A DNA stretch of 64,000 nucleotides, taken from positions 124,001 to 188,000 of the forward strand of contig JANQRG010000045.1 of the NCBI GenBank assembly GCA_028284665.1, read 5' to 3'. The notes beneath the pieces were generated by a model, which did not search any database, was not told the origin of the DNA, and was given only the letters and a program-made list of their open reading frames with translations. Origin of the DNA: Croceivirga sp. (lineage in GTDB: Bacteria; Bacteroidota; Bacteroidia; Flavobacteriales; Flavobacteriaceae). Of the stretch, positions 1 to 8,552 are shown in pieces; the first letter of the stretch is position 1, and every line of letters begins with the position of its first letter. Position numbers and translations under genes: made by a program.

Positions 1-1051
1 AACTGGCTAAAAGTATGATCGGAACAACATTCATTGCTTCCCAATAGACTTCATTTCGTACGAAAAGCAATTTTAACAGGTCGGCAAACACCACCACTGC
101 TAACAGAATACAACTTCCCAGGATTACAAAATAGGTAGTGATCCTGGCATAGGTCTTTTCCGGAGTTTTGGAATTGGAATGACTAAAGAAAAAGGGTTCC
201 ACCCCAAGACGAAAGGCTGTTCCATATAAGGTCATAAACAATGCCAGTTTATAGCATGCGGCATATTTTCCCGCTTCCGCATCTGAAACCATCTCCGCCA
301 CTAAAATTTTATCCAATACTTCATTTATCGTAAATGCGATCCCTGCAAACATAACCGGAATGGCGTATTTCATCATTCGCTTCCAAAGCTGAGTATCAAA
401 GGTATATTTCACGCGGAAATAGGCCGGACTAACCATTAGTAATGTGATCCCGCTGGCAACGATGTTGGAAATGAAAATATATGGGATCTCAAACCCGGGT
501 CGATAAAGCCCTCCAAAGAATCCTTGCTCCTCCTGTCCAAGACGTGGCAGTAATAATAAAAAGAACACATTTAACCCTAGATTGATCCCCACGTTGATCA
601 ACTTCAGTATGGCATATTTCATAGGTTTCTCCCTGGCTCTAAGTAGGGCGAAAGGGAGAATGGCCAGTGCATCCAAAGCAAGAATAAACACCGTGTACTC
701 AAGGTATTCTACCTTAATTCCGGTAAAATCAGATAATACTCCTTTAAACAGAAATGCAAGAATCCCAAAAAGGGTAGTAGAACTCAAAAGGGAGATAAAA
801 GCAGTAGTTACTACTGATGACTTTTTATCCTCTTTTAGAAAGAATCGAAAAAAGGCGGTCTCCATACCATACGCCAGCACTACGTTGAAAATGGCGATCC
901 AGGCGTATATTTTGGTATACTCTCCATAACCATCTGCGTTTTCAAAAACCTCGGTATACAAGGGTAGCAACAATACCGACAGTACTCTCGGCAATACTGT
1001 TGCCAAACCATATATAAAGGTCTGCTCAAATAGTTTTTTAAGCGGGCTCAA
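1..1051 (-). CDS. Polysaccharide flippase (MATE/Wzx-like), 3' part cut off by window edge
   Basis: The minus frame is open from 1051 to the window edge (350 codons visible). It begins with the residues SPLKKLFEQTFIYGLATVLPR-type N-terminus common to flavobacterial oligosaccharide flippases, followed by long hydrophobic segments. Near the edge it reads RNEVYWEAMNVVPIILLAS, a sequence typical of this family. Such proteins move lipid-linked glycans across the inner membrane. I chose the TTG at 1051 because an in-frame stop lies four codons upstream and the family N-terminus starts exactly there. The C-terminus lies outside the window. It starts about 20 bases after a terminator-like hairpin that follows the lipoprotein gene. 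Confidence 0.85.
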   Translation of the reverse strand, partial: MSPLKKLFEQTFIYGLATVLPRVLSVLLLPLYTEVFENADGYGEYTKIYAWIAIFNVVLAYGMETAFFRFFLKEDKKSSVVTTAFISLLSSTTLFGILAFLFKGVLSDFTGIKVEYLEYTVFILALDALAILPFALLRAREKPMKYAILKLINVGINLGLNVFFLLLLPRLGQEEQGFFGGLYRPGFEIPYIFISNIVASGITLLMVSPAYFRVKYTFDTQLWKRMMKYAIPVMFAGIAFTINEVLDKILVAEMVSDAEAGKYAACYKLALFMTLYGTAFRLGVEPFFFSHSNSKTPEKTYARITTYFVILGSCILLAVVVFADLLKLLFVRNEVYWEAMNVVPIILLAS

Positions 1052-1072
1052 CGGAAAATGGTATTAAAACAA

Positions 1073-1095
1073 ACCCCGAAGTTGAACTTCGGGGT
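1073..1095 (-). terminator. Rho-independent terminator-like hairpin after the lipoprotein gene
   Basis: A near-perfect inverted repeat (ccccgaagt / acttcgggg, 3-base loop, plus a flanking A-T pair) is followed on the minus strand by tttgtttt. It lies 31 bases beyond the stop of the lipoprotein gene at 1126 and just upstream of the flippase TTG at 1051. Confidence 0.75.
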
Positions 1096-1125
1096 ATACT
1101 TTAGTAAAAGTAGTTAAATTATCTA

Positions 1126-1611
1126 CTATCGGTAAATTAGCGGTTTCTTCTCCTGTACACCTTCTATCCTGAAGAATTTCTCGGTATCCCCCTCCATGTA
1201 GCTAATCACACATTGATCTTGTCCCAGTTCAAAAGGAAACTTTACTTTAGGCTGCGGCGGCCGATTTCCTACTTCTTTTTTTGGATCGGCATGCATTATG
1301 ATATCCGGCTTGTCCAGGGTTTGATCCAAAAAGTTAGCTTTGACCAACCAGCCATCTTCTGTGTCTTCTAAAGTGAGGTCTGCAACTCTTTCTCTAAAAT
1401 AGGCTTTCCTCAGCTGCATTTGTTCCATGTTTTCTCCGGAAACAGGAATAGTTAATAGCATTCCGGAGCCACCTTCCGCCCTACCGCCTGTCCACGATTG
1501 ACAGCTCGCATCTCCTAACTCAAAAGGGGCTTGGGTTTCGAATTTCTTCTGAGAAGAACAACCAAGTAAGGAAAACACCATGGCCAGCAATATATAAGGA
1601 TATTTTCTCAT
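1126..1611 (-). CDS. Small lipoprotein of unknown function
   Basis: This 161-residue protein has a lipoprotein signal peptide with a lipobox ending LLGC at Cys18, so it is probably anchored in the envelope. The rest is soluble and hydrophilic, with no motif I can name. It is read in the same direction as the flippase gene downstream, separated by a strong hairpin. In flavobacteria small lipoproteins of this kind often lie beside flippase and nucleotidyltransferase genes, but the role is unknown to me. Start ATG at 1611 is supported by the signal peptide. Confidence 0.75.
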   Translation of the reverse strand: MRKYPYILLAMVFSLLGCSSQKKFETQAPFELGDASCQSWTGGRAEGGSGMLLTIPVSGENMEQMQLRKAYFRERVADLTLEDTEDGWLVKANFLDQTLDKPDIIMHADPKKEVGNRPPQPKVKFPFELGQDQCVISYMEGDTEKFFRIEGVQEKKPLIYR

Positions 1612-1719
1612 TGAAATATGCTTGAATTGTAAAGATATAAAACCAAAATTGATGCCAAAGCTTAAAGGCTTTTCAACAGAAGTGCAATTTTGCTATCTTC
1701 AAGGAAAACATCCCACAAA

Positions 1720-3375
1720 ATGAACTTTCTTAAAGCATATACACCCTATTTTGTTTTGGCATTATTGTTTACATCTTGCACGCAACACAAGGGCATTGAC
1801 AAAAAAGTTTACCAAAGGCCTAACATTCTATTCATCATGTCGGATGATCATGCTTACCAGGCTATAAGCGCTTACCAAAGTCATTTGATCAGAACTCCAA
1901 ATATTGACCGAATCGGTAAAGAGGGGATACTATTTACCAATGCCTGTGTTACCAATTCCATCTGTGCGCCTTCAAGAGCTACTATTTTGACAGGAAAGCA
2001 TACACATATCAATGGTAAAACAGACAACTCTCGCCCATTTGATACCACACAGGTCACCTTTCCTGAGCTTTTCCAGAAAGCGGGTTATCAAACGGCAATG
2101 TTTGGCAAACTACATTTTGGCAATAATCCCAAAGGCGTAGATGATTTTATGATCTTACCTGGACAAGGAAACTATATCAATCCTGATTTTATCACCAAAA
2201 ATGGAGATACTACCAGGATGGAAGGCTATGTTACTGATGTCATCACAGATTTAACGTTGGATTGGATGGATAAAAAAAGGGATACGTTAAAACCTTTCAT
2301 GCTCATGTATCTGCATAAGGCGCCACATCGCCCCTGGTGGCCCAGACCGGATAAGTTTGAGGAATTTATGAACAAGAAATTCCCCGAACCGGCAACCCTT
2401 TTTGATGATTATCAAAACAGAGGTGCCGCCGCCCGAACAGCCGAGATGAACCTTCTTACCGATATGATGTACAATCATGACAGTAAAATCCGACCAGAAC
2501 TGTCTAAAAAAATGCAACCTGAGCCGTTTGTCCCTGAATACAACAACGGCTTTCATGGACCCTATACCGAACGGCTTACCGAGGATCAAAAGGCACTTTA
2601 TGAGCCCATTTTGGATAAAATCAACCAAGACTTTGAAGAAAACTGGTCGACAATGTCAAGGGAAGATAAAATGCGCTGGAAATATCAACGCTACATGCAG
2701 GACTATTTAGCGTGTGTTTCATCCGTGGACGACAATGTGGGTCGGGTTTTGGACTATTTGGATGAAAACGGCCTTTCCGAAAACACCTTGGTGGTATATA
2801 CCTCAGACCAGGGTTTTTACCTGGGCGAACACGGCTGGTTCGATAAGCGGTTTATTTACAATGAGTCTTTTAAGACGCCACTATTGGTACGCTGGCCAAA
2901 TGCCATTGCCCCCGGCATCACGAACGAAGAAATGGTTCAAAACCTTGATTTTGCCCAAACTTTGTTGGAAGCAGCTCAAATTGAGGCTCCTGCAGACATG
3001 CAGGGAGAAAGTTTGATGCCCCTCTTGACTTCAAATGAGACCCAATGGACAAGAAACGCGGTGTATTATCACTATTATGAGTACCCGGCGGTACATCAGG
3101 TAAAACGACATTATGGTATAGTAACCAAGGAATACAAGCTGGCTCATTTTTATTACGATGTGGACGAATGGGAGTTGTACGATAGATTAAATGATCCCAA
3201 CGAAATCAGAAATGTTTACGAGGATCCTAAGTACGCTGACGTTGTTACGAGGTTAAAACAACAGCTGGAAGCATTACGTAAACAGTACGGGGATTCCGAT
3301 GAACTAAATCAAAAGTATATTGATATCCACTTGGAGAACAGTATTGACTCTCCTTTGAAGCAAAAGGGCTCTTGA
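1720..3375 (+). CDS. Lipoprotein sulfatase (formylglycine-dependent, S1 family)
   Basis: The protein cleaves sulfate esters, most likely from a sulfated glycan. From the ATG at 1720 it has 551 residues. Residues 1-20 form a lipoprotein signal peptide ending in TSC. The metal-binding pair is D42-D43 (MSDDH), and the C-x-P-S-R motif at 82-86 (CAPSR) is the site at which Cys82 must be converted to formylglycine. Further sulfatase marks are GKLHFG, YTSDQGFYLGEHGWFDKR and a C-terminal subdomain ending with DPNE. An upstream ATG at 1690 would put ten extra polar residues ahead of the signal peptide and is less likely. No maturase (FGE or anSME) or polysaccharide utilisation genes lie nearby. The substrate cannot be told from sequence. 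Confidence 0.93.
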   Translation: MNFLKAYTPYFVLALLFTSCTQHKGIDKKVYQRPNILFIMSDDHAYQAISAYQSHLIRTPNIDRIGKEGILFTNACVTNSICAPSRATILTGKHTHINGKTDNSRPFDTTQVTFPELFQKAGYQTAMFGKLHFGNNPKGVDDFMILPGQGNYINPDFITKNGDTTRMEGYVTDVITDLTLDWMDKKRDTLKPFMLMYLHKAPHRPWWPRPDKFEEFMNKKFPEPATLFDDYQNRGAAARTAEMNLLTDMMYNHDSKIRPELSKKMQPEPFVPEYNNGFHGPYTERLTEDQKALYEPILDKINQDFEENWSTMSREDKMRWKYQRYMQDYLACVSSVDDNVGRVLDYLDENGLSENTLVVYTSDQGFYLGEHGWFDKRFIYNESFKTPLLVRWPNAIAPGITNEEMVQNLDFAQTLLEAAQIEAPADMQGESLMPLLTSNETQWTRNAVYYHYYEYPAVHQVKRHYGIVTKEYKLAHFYYDVDEWELYDRLNDPNEIRNVYEDPKYADVVTRLKQQLEALRKQYGDSDELNQKYIDIHLENSIDSPLKQKGS

Positions 3376-3395
3376 AAAACGAGGCAGTCATCACC

Positions 3396-4610
3396 TCAAC
3401 GGATTGCTATTCTATTCATTGCAATTTTTGCTAAAACAAAAGCAATCAGCAACAAAAAGCCTGCAAGTGCAAAGGAAGCACCAGGAAAGTAACGTGTTGT
3501 CTCCGGACGCACAAAGAAGTAGAACACCGGGGCAAAAATCAGCTGCCCTAAAATGGCTGTAACACTCACTAAACCCGTTATTGAGCCCTGAAGGTTCCCC
3601 TGCTCTTTTTCAGAAACCTGGTTGGAAATTATGCCCTGCACGGTTGGACCAGCAACCCCTCCAAGGGCATAGGGTATTAAAAAAGCATACAGCATCCACG
3701 GCTCTGAGGCTTGCGAAAAGAGAAACATCCCTAAGGTCCATAGCAGAAAGCCGAATGTTACCACGTTTTGTTTTCCGAACCACTCAATAGCTCTTCCTAC
3801 TAGAAATCCCTGGACAAAAGCCACCAAAAGTCCAACTACGACCAGGGAAAATCCTATTTGTTTTGGACTCCAATCGAAGCGTTCAATACAGAAATACGAC
3901 CAAACGGAAGGTAAGGCTTGCCCAGCCAAATTGGCCAGAAAAAAAGCTCCTATCAAAAGTAGTACACCTTTATAATTCCTCAGGGCCACAAGGGACACCC
4001 CGGGGATCATCTTTAAAGTGTTTATGGGCCTTCTGTTTTCTTTGACCAAAGACTCCGGAACTACAAACCATCCAAACAGAAAATTGGCAAAGGTAAGCCC
4101 GGCCGCAATATAGAACGGCAAGCGAATACTGATATCTCCAAAATATCCTCCAATACCCGGACCAACAATAAACCCAAGCCCAAATGCCGCCCCAATTAAA
4201 CCAAAGTTCTTGGCTTTTTCCTCCATTGTACTGATATCGGCAATGTATGCCGACGCCACCGTAAAACTCGCTCCCGTTATTCCTGCCAGAAAGCGTCCCA
4301 CAAAAAGCCAGGTGATCGTAGGCGCCCATGCATGAACTAAATAATCGATACTTAACCCTAAAAGGGAAAGCAATAGAATAGGTTTTCGCCCATATTGATC
4401 AGAAATTTCCCCAAGGATGGGGGAAAAAAAGAATTGCATCCCGGCGAAGGCTGTGGTCAACCACATTCCATAAATCACGGCCATGTAATTTCCCTCTCCG
4501 GTTAGTTGCATTATAAAATCGGGAATTATAGGGATAATAATTCCAATACCTATAACATCAACCAAAATGGTGATGAAAATAAAAAGTAATGCAGTTTTCT
4601 TCGATTTCAT
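3396..4610 (-). CDS. TetA-like MFS exporter
   Basis: This 404-residue protein has about 12 membrane segments and the MFS motif A form GEISDQYGRKP after helix 2. N-terminal and loop patterns match the TCR/Tet group of 12-helix drug:proton antiporters, which are common in Bacteroidota and not necessarily resistance genes. It ends 20 bases from the sulfatase gene, tail to tail. Its ATG follows the terminator-like hairpin of the atp operon by only ten bases, so it may depend on read-through. The substrate is unknown. Confidence 0.88.
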   Translation of the reverse strand: MKSKKTALLFIFITILVDVIGIGIIIPIIPDFIMQLTGEGNYMAVIYGMWLTTAFAGMQFFFSPILGEISDQYGRKPILLLSLLGLSIDYLVHAWAPTITWLFVGRFLAGITGASFTVASAYIADISTMEEKAKNFGLIGAAFGLGFIVGPGIGGYFGDISIRLPFYIAAGLTFANFLFGWFVVPESLVKENRRPINTLKMIPGVSLVALRNYKGVLLLIGAFFLANLAGQALPSVWSYFCIERFDWSPKQIGFSLVVVGLLVAFVQGFLVGRAIEWFGKQNVVTFGFLLWTLGMFLFSQASEPWMLYAFLIPYALGGVAGPTVQGIISNQVSEKEQGNLQGSITGLVSVTAILGQLIFAPVFYFFVRPETTRYFPGASFALAGFLLLIAFVLAKIAMNRIAIR

Positions 4611-4620
4611 TTAAAAAATT

Positions 4621-4643
4621 AAAGCCTCACGTCGTGAGGCTTT
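4621..4643 (-). terminator. Rho-independent terminator at the end of the atp operon
   Basis: A perfect 10-base inverted repeat (aaagcctcac / gtgaggcttt, 3-base loop) is followed on the minus strand by aattttttaa. It lies 33 bases after the atpG stop codon. The T-run ends directly at the ATG of the MFS gene at 4610. Confidence 0.85.
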
Positions 4644-4676
4644 AAGGATTGTTTATAGGATAATAAAATATCCGTA

Positions 4677-5537
4677 TTAATCATTCAACGCTTCGGCTCC
4701 TCCAACAATTTCCAGAATCTCCCCGGTTATAGCGGCTTGTCGCGCTTTGTTATACGTTAGGGTTAATTGATCCTTTAGTTCGGAAGCATTATCCGTCGCT
4801 TTGTGCATTGCGGTCATCCGTGCCCCATGTTCACTGGCAAAGGAATCTCGAATGGCCTTGTACAACTGGGTTTTTAGGGATTTTGGAATTAGTTGTTCTA
4901 CAATTTCCGGTTTGGAGGGTTCAAAAATGTAATCCGCCCCGGCATTGGCATCGCCTTCCACCGGTACAATGGGGAGAAACTGCTCTGTGGTAACAATTTG
5001 AGTTGCTGCGTTCTTGAAACGGTTGTAGACCAACTCAATTCGATCATATTCCCCTTCAGTAAACCTGTGCATTAAATCCTCAGCGATGTTAGCAACATTC
5101 TCAAAGGTCAAAGCATCAAAAATCCCGCTCTGATTGGCCAGGATGTTAAACTTCTTTGCCAAAATATCATTGCCTTTCTTTCCAATGGTCATAAAGTCTA
5201 CCTGCTTCCCTCCGTATTTCCCATGGTACAGCGAAACCGATTCTTTGATAACATTCGAATTAAACGCGCCACAAAGACCACGATTAGAGGTAATAGCCAC
5301 CACAAGCACTTTTTTTACCGCTCTATTATCGGTATACTTTGCGCCAACGTCACCATCAAGGCTACCACTCAGGTTCTGCAATAGCTCGGTTAGCTTATTG
5401 GCGTAAGGACGCATTGCGGTAATGGCGTCCTGGGCCTTTTTCAACTTAGCAGCAGAAACCATTTTCATGGCACTGGTAATTTGCATTGTTGATTTTACCG
5501 TAGAAATCCTATTTCGTATCTCTTTTAAGTTCGCCAT
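4677..5537 (-). CDS. atpG: ATP synthase subunit gamma
   Basis: This is the central rotor shaft of F1, coupling proton-driven rotation of the c ring to catalysis in the alpha3beta3 head. The 286-residue protein has the family's N-terminal helix (LKEIRNRISTVKSTMQITSAM) and the C-terminal helix (ARMTAMHKATDNASELKDQL) that form the coiled coil, with the Rossmann-like middle between them (ITSNRGLCGAFNSNV). Length is normal. It is the last atp gene of the operon, 78 bases after atpA, and a palindromic repeat fills that gap. Confidence 0.98.
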   Translation of the reverse strand: MANLKEIRNRISTVKSTMQITSAMKMVSAAKLKKAQDAITAMRPYANKLTELLQNLSGSLDGDVGAKYTDNRAVKKVLVVAITSNRGLCGAFNSNVIKESVSLYHGKYGGKQVDFMTIGKKGNDILAKKFNILANQSGIFDALTFENVANIAEDLMHRFTEGEYDRIELVYNRFKNAATQIVTTEQFLPIVPVEGDANAGADYIFEPSKPEIVEQLIPKSLKTQLYKAIRDSFASEHGARMTAMHKATDNASELKDQLTLTYNKARQAAITGEILEIVGGAEALND

Positions 5538-5546
5538 TTTTCTATT

Positions 5547-5611
5547 TTGTCATTCCGCACTTGATGCGGAATCCATTTTGTTCTTGATTCCTGCGGTCGC
5601 AGGAACGACAA
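5547..5611 (-). repeat. REP-like double-palindrome element between atpA and atpG
   Basis: The gap holds two hairpins: attccgca / tgcggaat (5552-5559 and 5565-5572, 5-base loop) and ttcctgcg / cgcaggaa (5588-5595 and 5598-5605, 2-base loop). The unit is bounded by ttgtc and gacaa. The wording resembles the gtcattccgcacttgatgcgg-type intergenic palindromes dispersed in many bacterial genomes. It is inside a transcribed operon. I saw no second copy in the window. Orientation is arbitrary. Confidence 0.75.
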
Positions 5612-5615
5612 GAAT

Positions 5616-7196
5616 TTAAGCTTTGTACTTGCTTGTTAGATCCTTACAAACTGAGGTCAGCGTTTCGATAACCTCATCGGTAAGCTTACCTGATTTTAAA
5701 GTGTCCAAAACACCTCTATGTTGCGCATTTAAGAACTCAAGAAAATCGCGTTCAAACTCTTTTACCTTATTAACAGGAACATCTCGTAACAGGTTCTTGG
5801 AACCGGCAAATATAATGGCTACCTGATCCTCCACAGTGAAGGGGTCGTTTTGAGCTTGCTTCAAAATCTCCACATTTCTGCGCCCCTTTCCGATGACATT
5901 CATAGTGGCCGCATCCAGGTCCGAACCGAATTTGGCAAATGCCTCTAATTCGCGGAACTGTGCCTGGTCCAATTTTAATGTTCCCGCCACTTTTTTCATT
6001 GCCTTTATCTGTGCTGATCCTCCTACACGCGATACCGAAATACCAACGTTGATCGCGGGGCGTACCCCTTGGTTAAAGAGATCCTGCTCCAGGAAAATTT
6101 GGCCATCCGTGATGGAAATTACGTTTGTAGGAATATAAGCAGAGACGTCACCCGCCTGTGTTTCAATAATAGGTAAGGCCGTTAATGAACCTCCTCCTTT
6201 TACTTTATCCTTCAAGACATCAGGAAGGTCATTCATGTTCTGGGCCACTGCATCATCGTTGATGATCTTTGCTGCCCGTTCCAACAGTCTGGAGTGTAAA
6301 TAGAATACGTCTCCTGGATAGGCTTCACGCCCAGGAGGTCTCCTAAGTAGAAGCGATACCTCGCGATAGGCAACCGCTTGTTTTGATAAGTCATCGTAGA
6401 TGATCAAAGCAGGACGACCTGTGTCCCGGAAGTATTCACCAATTGCTGCGCCGGCAAAAGGGGCATACACCTGCATAGGAGCAGGGTCTGATGCGTTCGC
6501 AGCTACAATTGTGGTGTAGGCTAAAGCTCCTTTATCTTCAAGGGTTTTTGCAATGGCTGCAACAGTGGATGCTTTTTGACCCACTGCAACATAAATACAA
6601 TATACCGGCTCGCCTGCATCGAAGAATTCTTTCTGATTCAAAATAGTGTCGATACAAACGGTTGTTTTTCCGGTTTGACGGTCACCGATTACCAACTCAC
6701 GTTGACCACGTCCGATCGGAATCATCGCATCAATGGCTTTTACCCCGGTTTGCAAAGGTTCGTTAACAGGCTGACGGTAGATAACTCCCGGCGCTTTTCG
6801 CTCCAAAGGCATTTCATAGGTCTCCCCTGCAATCGGGCCTTTTCCGTCAATAGGAGTTCCCAAAGTATCAACAACGCGGCCTACAATACCTTCCCCCACA
6901 TTAATGGAAGCGATAAGCTGCGTTCGTTTTACCGTGGCGCCTTCTAAAATCTCTTTAGATGGCCCCAATAATACGACACCAACATTATCTTCTTCCAGGT
7001 TCAATACGATCCCTTGCAGGCCTCCATCAAACTCCACTAACTCACCGTATTGCGCATTTGATAATCCATATACCCTGGCAATACCATCCCCAACCTGAAG
7101 CACCGTACCTACTTCGTCCAGGGAAGCAGTTGCTTCGAAGCCTGATAATTGTTTTTTCAATATTGCTGAAACCTCAGCTGCTTTTACTCCCGCCAT
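5616..7196 (-). CDS. atpA: ATP synthase subunit alpha
   Basis: This is the non-catalytic nucleotide-binding subunit of the F1 head. The 526-residue protein carries the P-loop GDRQTGKT at 171-178, the beta-barrel N-terminus, and the alpha signature [17 protein letters not shown]. Length is slightly above the usual 500-515. The ATG at 7196 follows the atpH stop by one base, so the two are translationally coupled. The catalytic beta subunit (atpD) and epsilon (atpC) are not in the window; flavobacteria often keep them in a separate operon. Confidence 0.98.
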   Translation of the reverse strand: MAGVKAAEVSAILKKQLSGFEATASLDEVGTVLQVGDGIARVYGLSNAQYGELVEFDGGLQGIVLNLEEDNVGVVLLGPSKEILEGATVKRTQLIASINVGEGIVGRVVDTLGTPIDGKGPIAGETYEMPLERKAPGVIYRQPVNEPLQTGVKAIDAMIPIGRGQRELVIGDRQTGKTTVCIDTILNQKEFFDAGEPVYCIYVAVGQKASTVAAIAKTLEDKGALAYTTIVAANASDPAPMQVYAPFAGAAIGEYFRDTGRPALIIYDDLSKQAVAYREVSLLLRRPPGREAYPGDVFYLHSRLLERAAKIINDDAVAQNMNDLPDVLKDKVKGGGSLTALPIIETQAGDVSAYIPTNVISITDGQIFLEQDLFNQGVRPAINVGISVSRVGGSAQIKAMKKVAGTLKLDQAQFRELEAFAKFGSDLDAATMNVIGKGRRNVEILKQAQNDPFTVEDQVAIIFAGSKNLLRDVPVNKVKEFERDFLEFLNAQHRGVLDTLKSGKLTDEVIETLTSVCKDLTSKYKA

Positions 7197-7197
7197 T

Positions 7198-7737
7198 TTA
7201 TAGACTTTTTGTAAATTCTCGTTTTAATGTATTCAGTTTGTTTGCCACACTGGCATCGTATTGTAAATCCCCTACCCGTAGGATGAATCCCCCCACAATG
7301 CTTTCATCAACTTTATTTTGAAGGGATACTTTATTCCCTGTAAGCGCCTCCACCTTCGTTAAAATCTGTTTCTCCAAGGCTGCCGTTAAAGGCACTGCCG
7401 TGGTAACCGTAGCCACATCTTCCCCTTTCATCTTTTCATATTGGATGATGTACTTGTACGCCACTTCTTGCAACAGATCAATGCGCTTATTATCGGCTAA
7501 AGTGTTGATGAGTCCCAGTGAGATTTCGTTACTTCCTTTAAAAATCTCGGTGAGTGCACTTTTCTTCACCTCGTTCTTGATGATCGGGCTTGACAAAAGT
7601 TGCTGAAGCTCACTGTTGTCTGAGATGGTCTCCGCAACTTTTCGCATATCAGCATCTACCTTTTCTGCCGCTTTCTTCTCCACCGCAAAGTCTAAGGTTG
7701 CTTTTGCATACCGTAAGGCTACCCTACTTTCGTTCAT
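7198..7737 (-). CDS. atpH: ATP synthase subunit delta (OSCP)
   Basis: This subunit is the stator cap that joins the alpha N-termini to the b dimer. The 179 residues show the OSCP pattern: an N-terminal helical domain ([14 protein letters not shown]) and the C-terminal motif [22 protein letters not shown]. Length is as expected. It lies nine bases after atpF and one base before atpA within the operon. Confidence 0.96.
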   Translation of the reverse strand: MNESRVALRYAKATLDFAVEKKAAEKVDADMRKVAETISDNSELQQLLSSPIIKNEVKKSALTEIFKGSNEISLGLINTLADNKRIDLLQEVAYKYIIQYEKMKGEDVATVTTAVPLTAALEKQILTKVEALTGNKVSLQNKVDESIVGGFILRVGDLQYDASVANKLNTLKREFTKSL

Positions 7738-7746
7738 GGGTTGGAA

Positions 7747-8247
7747 TTAGTTGAATTTTACATCGCCTAACATATCCTCTACAACTTTTAGTTGCTTTTT
7801 CTTGTCAGACAATTCTCCTTGGATTACTTTCTCTGCAATATCAACAGAAAGTGTTGCTACTTGCTCCTTAATATCAGCAACAGCTGCTTTCTTTTCACTT
7901 TCAATAGCTGCTTGTGCCTGCTTTATCATTTTGTCTCCTTCCACTTCCGCCTGTTCTTTGGCATCTGCAATCATCTTTTCCTTGATCTCCCGGGCTTCCT
8001 TTAACAACTTTTCCCGCTCGGCACGTGCCTCTTTTAACAGATTCTCGCTATCCGCAGTCACATTTTGCATCTCCTTTTTTGCATCTTCTGCTGCCTGAAG
8101 TGCATTTTTGATGCCTTCTTCGCGATCATTTACCGCTGACAATATGGGTTTCCATGCAAATTTCCAAAGTAGCCACAGCAACAAAAGGAATAACAGTGTT
8201 TGCCAAAAAAACAGCCCTAATGAAAACTCCTCCAATAATTTTTCCAT
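7747..8247 (-). CDS. atpF: ATP synthase subunit b
   Basis: This subunit is the peripheral stalk of the F0 sector. Of 166 residues, about 10-30 form the single membrane helix (GLFFWQTLLFLLLLWLLWKF), followed by a long charged helix rich in Lys, Glu and Ala that dimerises as a coiled coil. Only one b gene is present, so it presumably forms a homodimer. A hairpin in the 79-base gap separates it from atpE. Confidence 0.96.
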   Translation of the reverse strand: MEKLLEEFSLGLFFWQTLLFLLLLWLLWKFAWKPILSAVNDREEGIKNALQAAEDAKKEMQNVTADSENLLKEARAEREKLLKEAREIKEKMIADAKEQAEVEGDKMIKQAQAAIESEKKAAVADIKEQVATLSVDIAEKVIQGELSDKKKQLKVVEDMLGDVKFN

Positions 8248-8283
8248 GTCTAATCCTTTATTTCTTAATTTTTAAGAAGCAAA

Positions 8284-8306
8284 GGCTGCAACCAACCGTT
8301 GCAGCC
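8284..8306 (-). other. Stem-loop in the atpE-atpF intercistronic gap
   Basis: A perfect 9-base inverted repeat (ggctgcaac / gttgcagcc, 5-base loop) starts 21 bases after the atpE stop on the minus strand. No long T-run follows, so it is more likely an mRNA-stabilising or processing hairpin than a terminator. A second, AT-only hairpin (ttcttaa / ttaagaa, around 8261-8277) lies just before the atpF ribosome-binding region. Confidence 0.6.
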
Positions 8307-8326
8307 GTTTACTTTTAGATGACTGA

Positions 8327-8518
8327 TTACACTGCGAAAAGAGCAGCAAAACCAATACCTTCAATCAATGCAGCAACAATCAACATTGCTGTCTGGATTT
8401 TACCGTATGCTTCGGGTTGACGAGCGATGGCTTCCATAGCGGATCCACCAATTCTACCAATTCCCAAACCAACACCGATAACTACCAAACCTGCACCTAC
8501 CATTACTGGAATTTCCAT
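8327..8518 (-). CDS. atpE: ATP synthase subunit c
   Basis: This is the proteolipid of the rotor ring. The 63 residues form two membrane helices joined by the polar loop ARQPEA, where R-Q-P is the family hallmark. The ion-carrying carboxylate is the Glu in ALIEGIGF in helix 2. The glycine-rich GVGLGIGRIGG stretch packs helix 1. It is shorter than the E. coli form (79) but normal for the phylum. The residue after the key Glu is Gly rather than Ser, which fits proton rather than sodium coupling (inference). Confidence 0.97.
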   Translation of the reverse strand: MEIPVMVGAGLVVIGVGLGIGRIGGSAMEAIARQPEAYGKIQTAMLIVAALIEGIGFAALFAV

Positions 8519-8552
8519 GTCTATCTAGTTTAAAAATTAAAGATTCAATTTT

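Noticed and set aside
2287-3016. Several open frames of 77-113 codons overlapping the sulfatase gene
   Set aside because: They lie fully inside the sulfatase frame on either strand, lack family signals and follow its codon pattern as shadows.
5547-5611. CRISPR or phage attachment site
   Set aside because: Only one double palindrome is present, without repeated units, spacers or a tRNA end.
6576-7321. Plus-strand frames up to 123 codons across atpA and atpH
   Set aside because: Antisense shadows of highly conserved ATP synthase genes.
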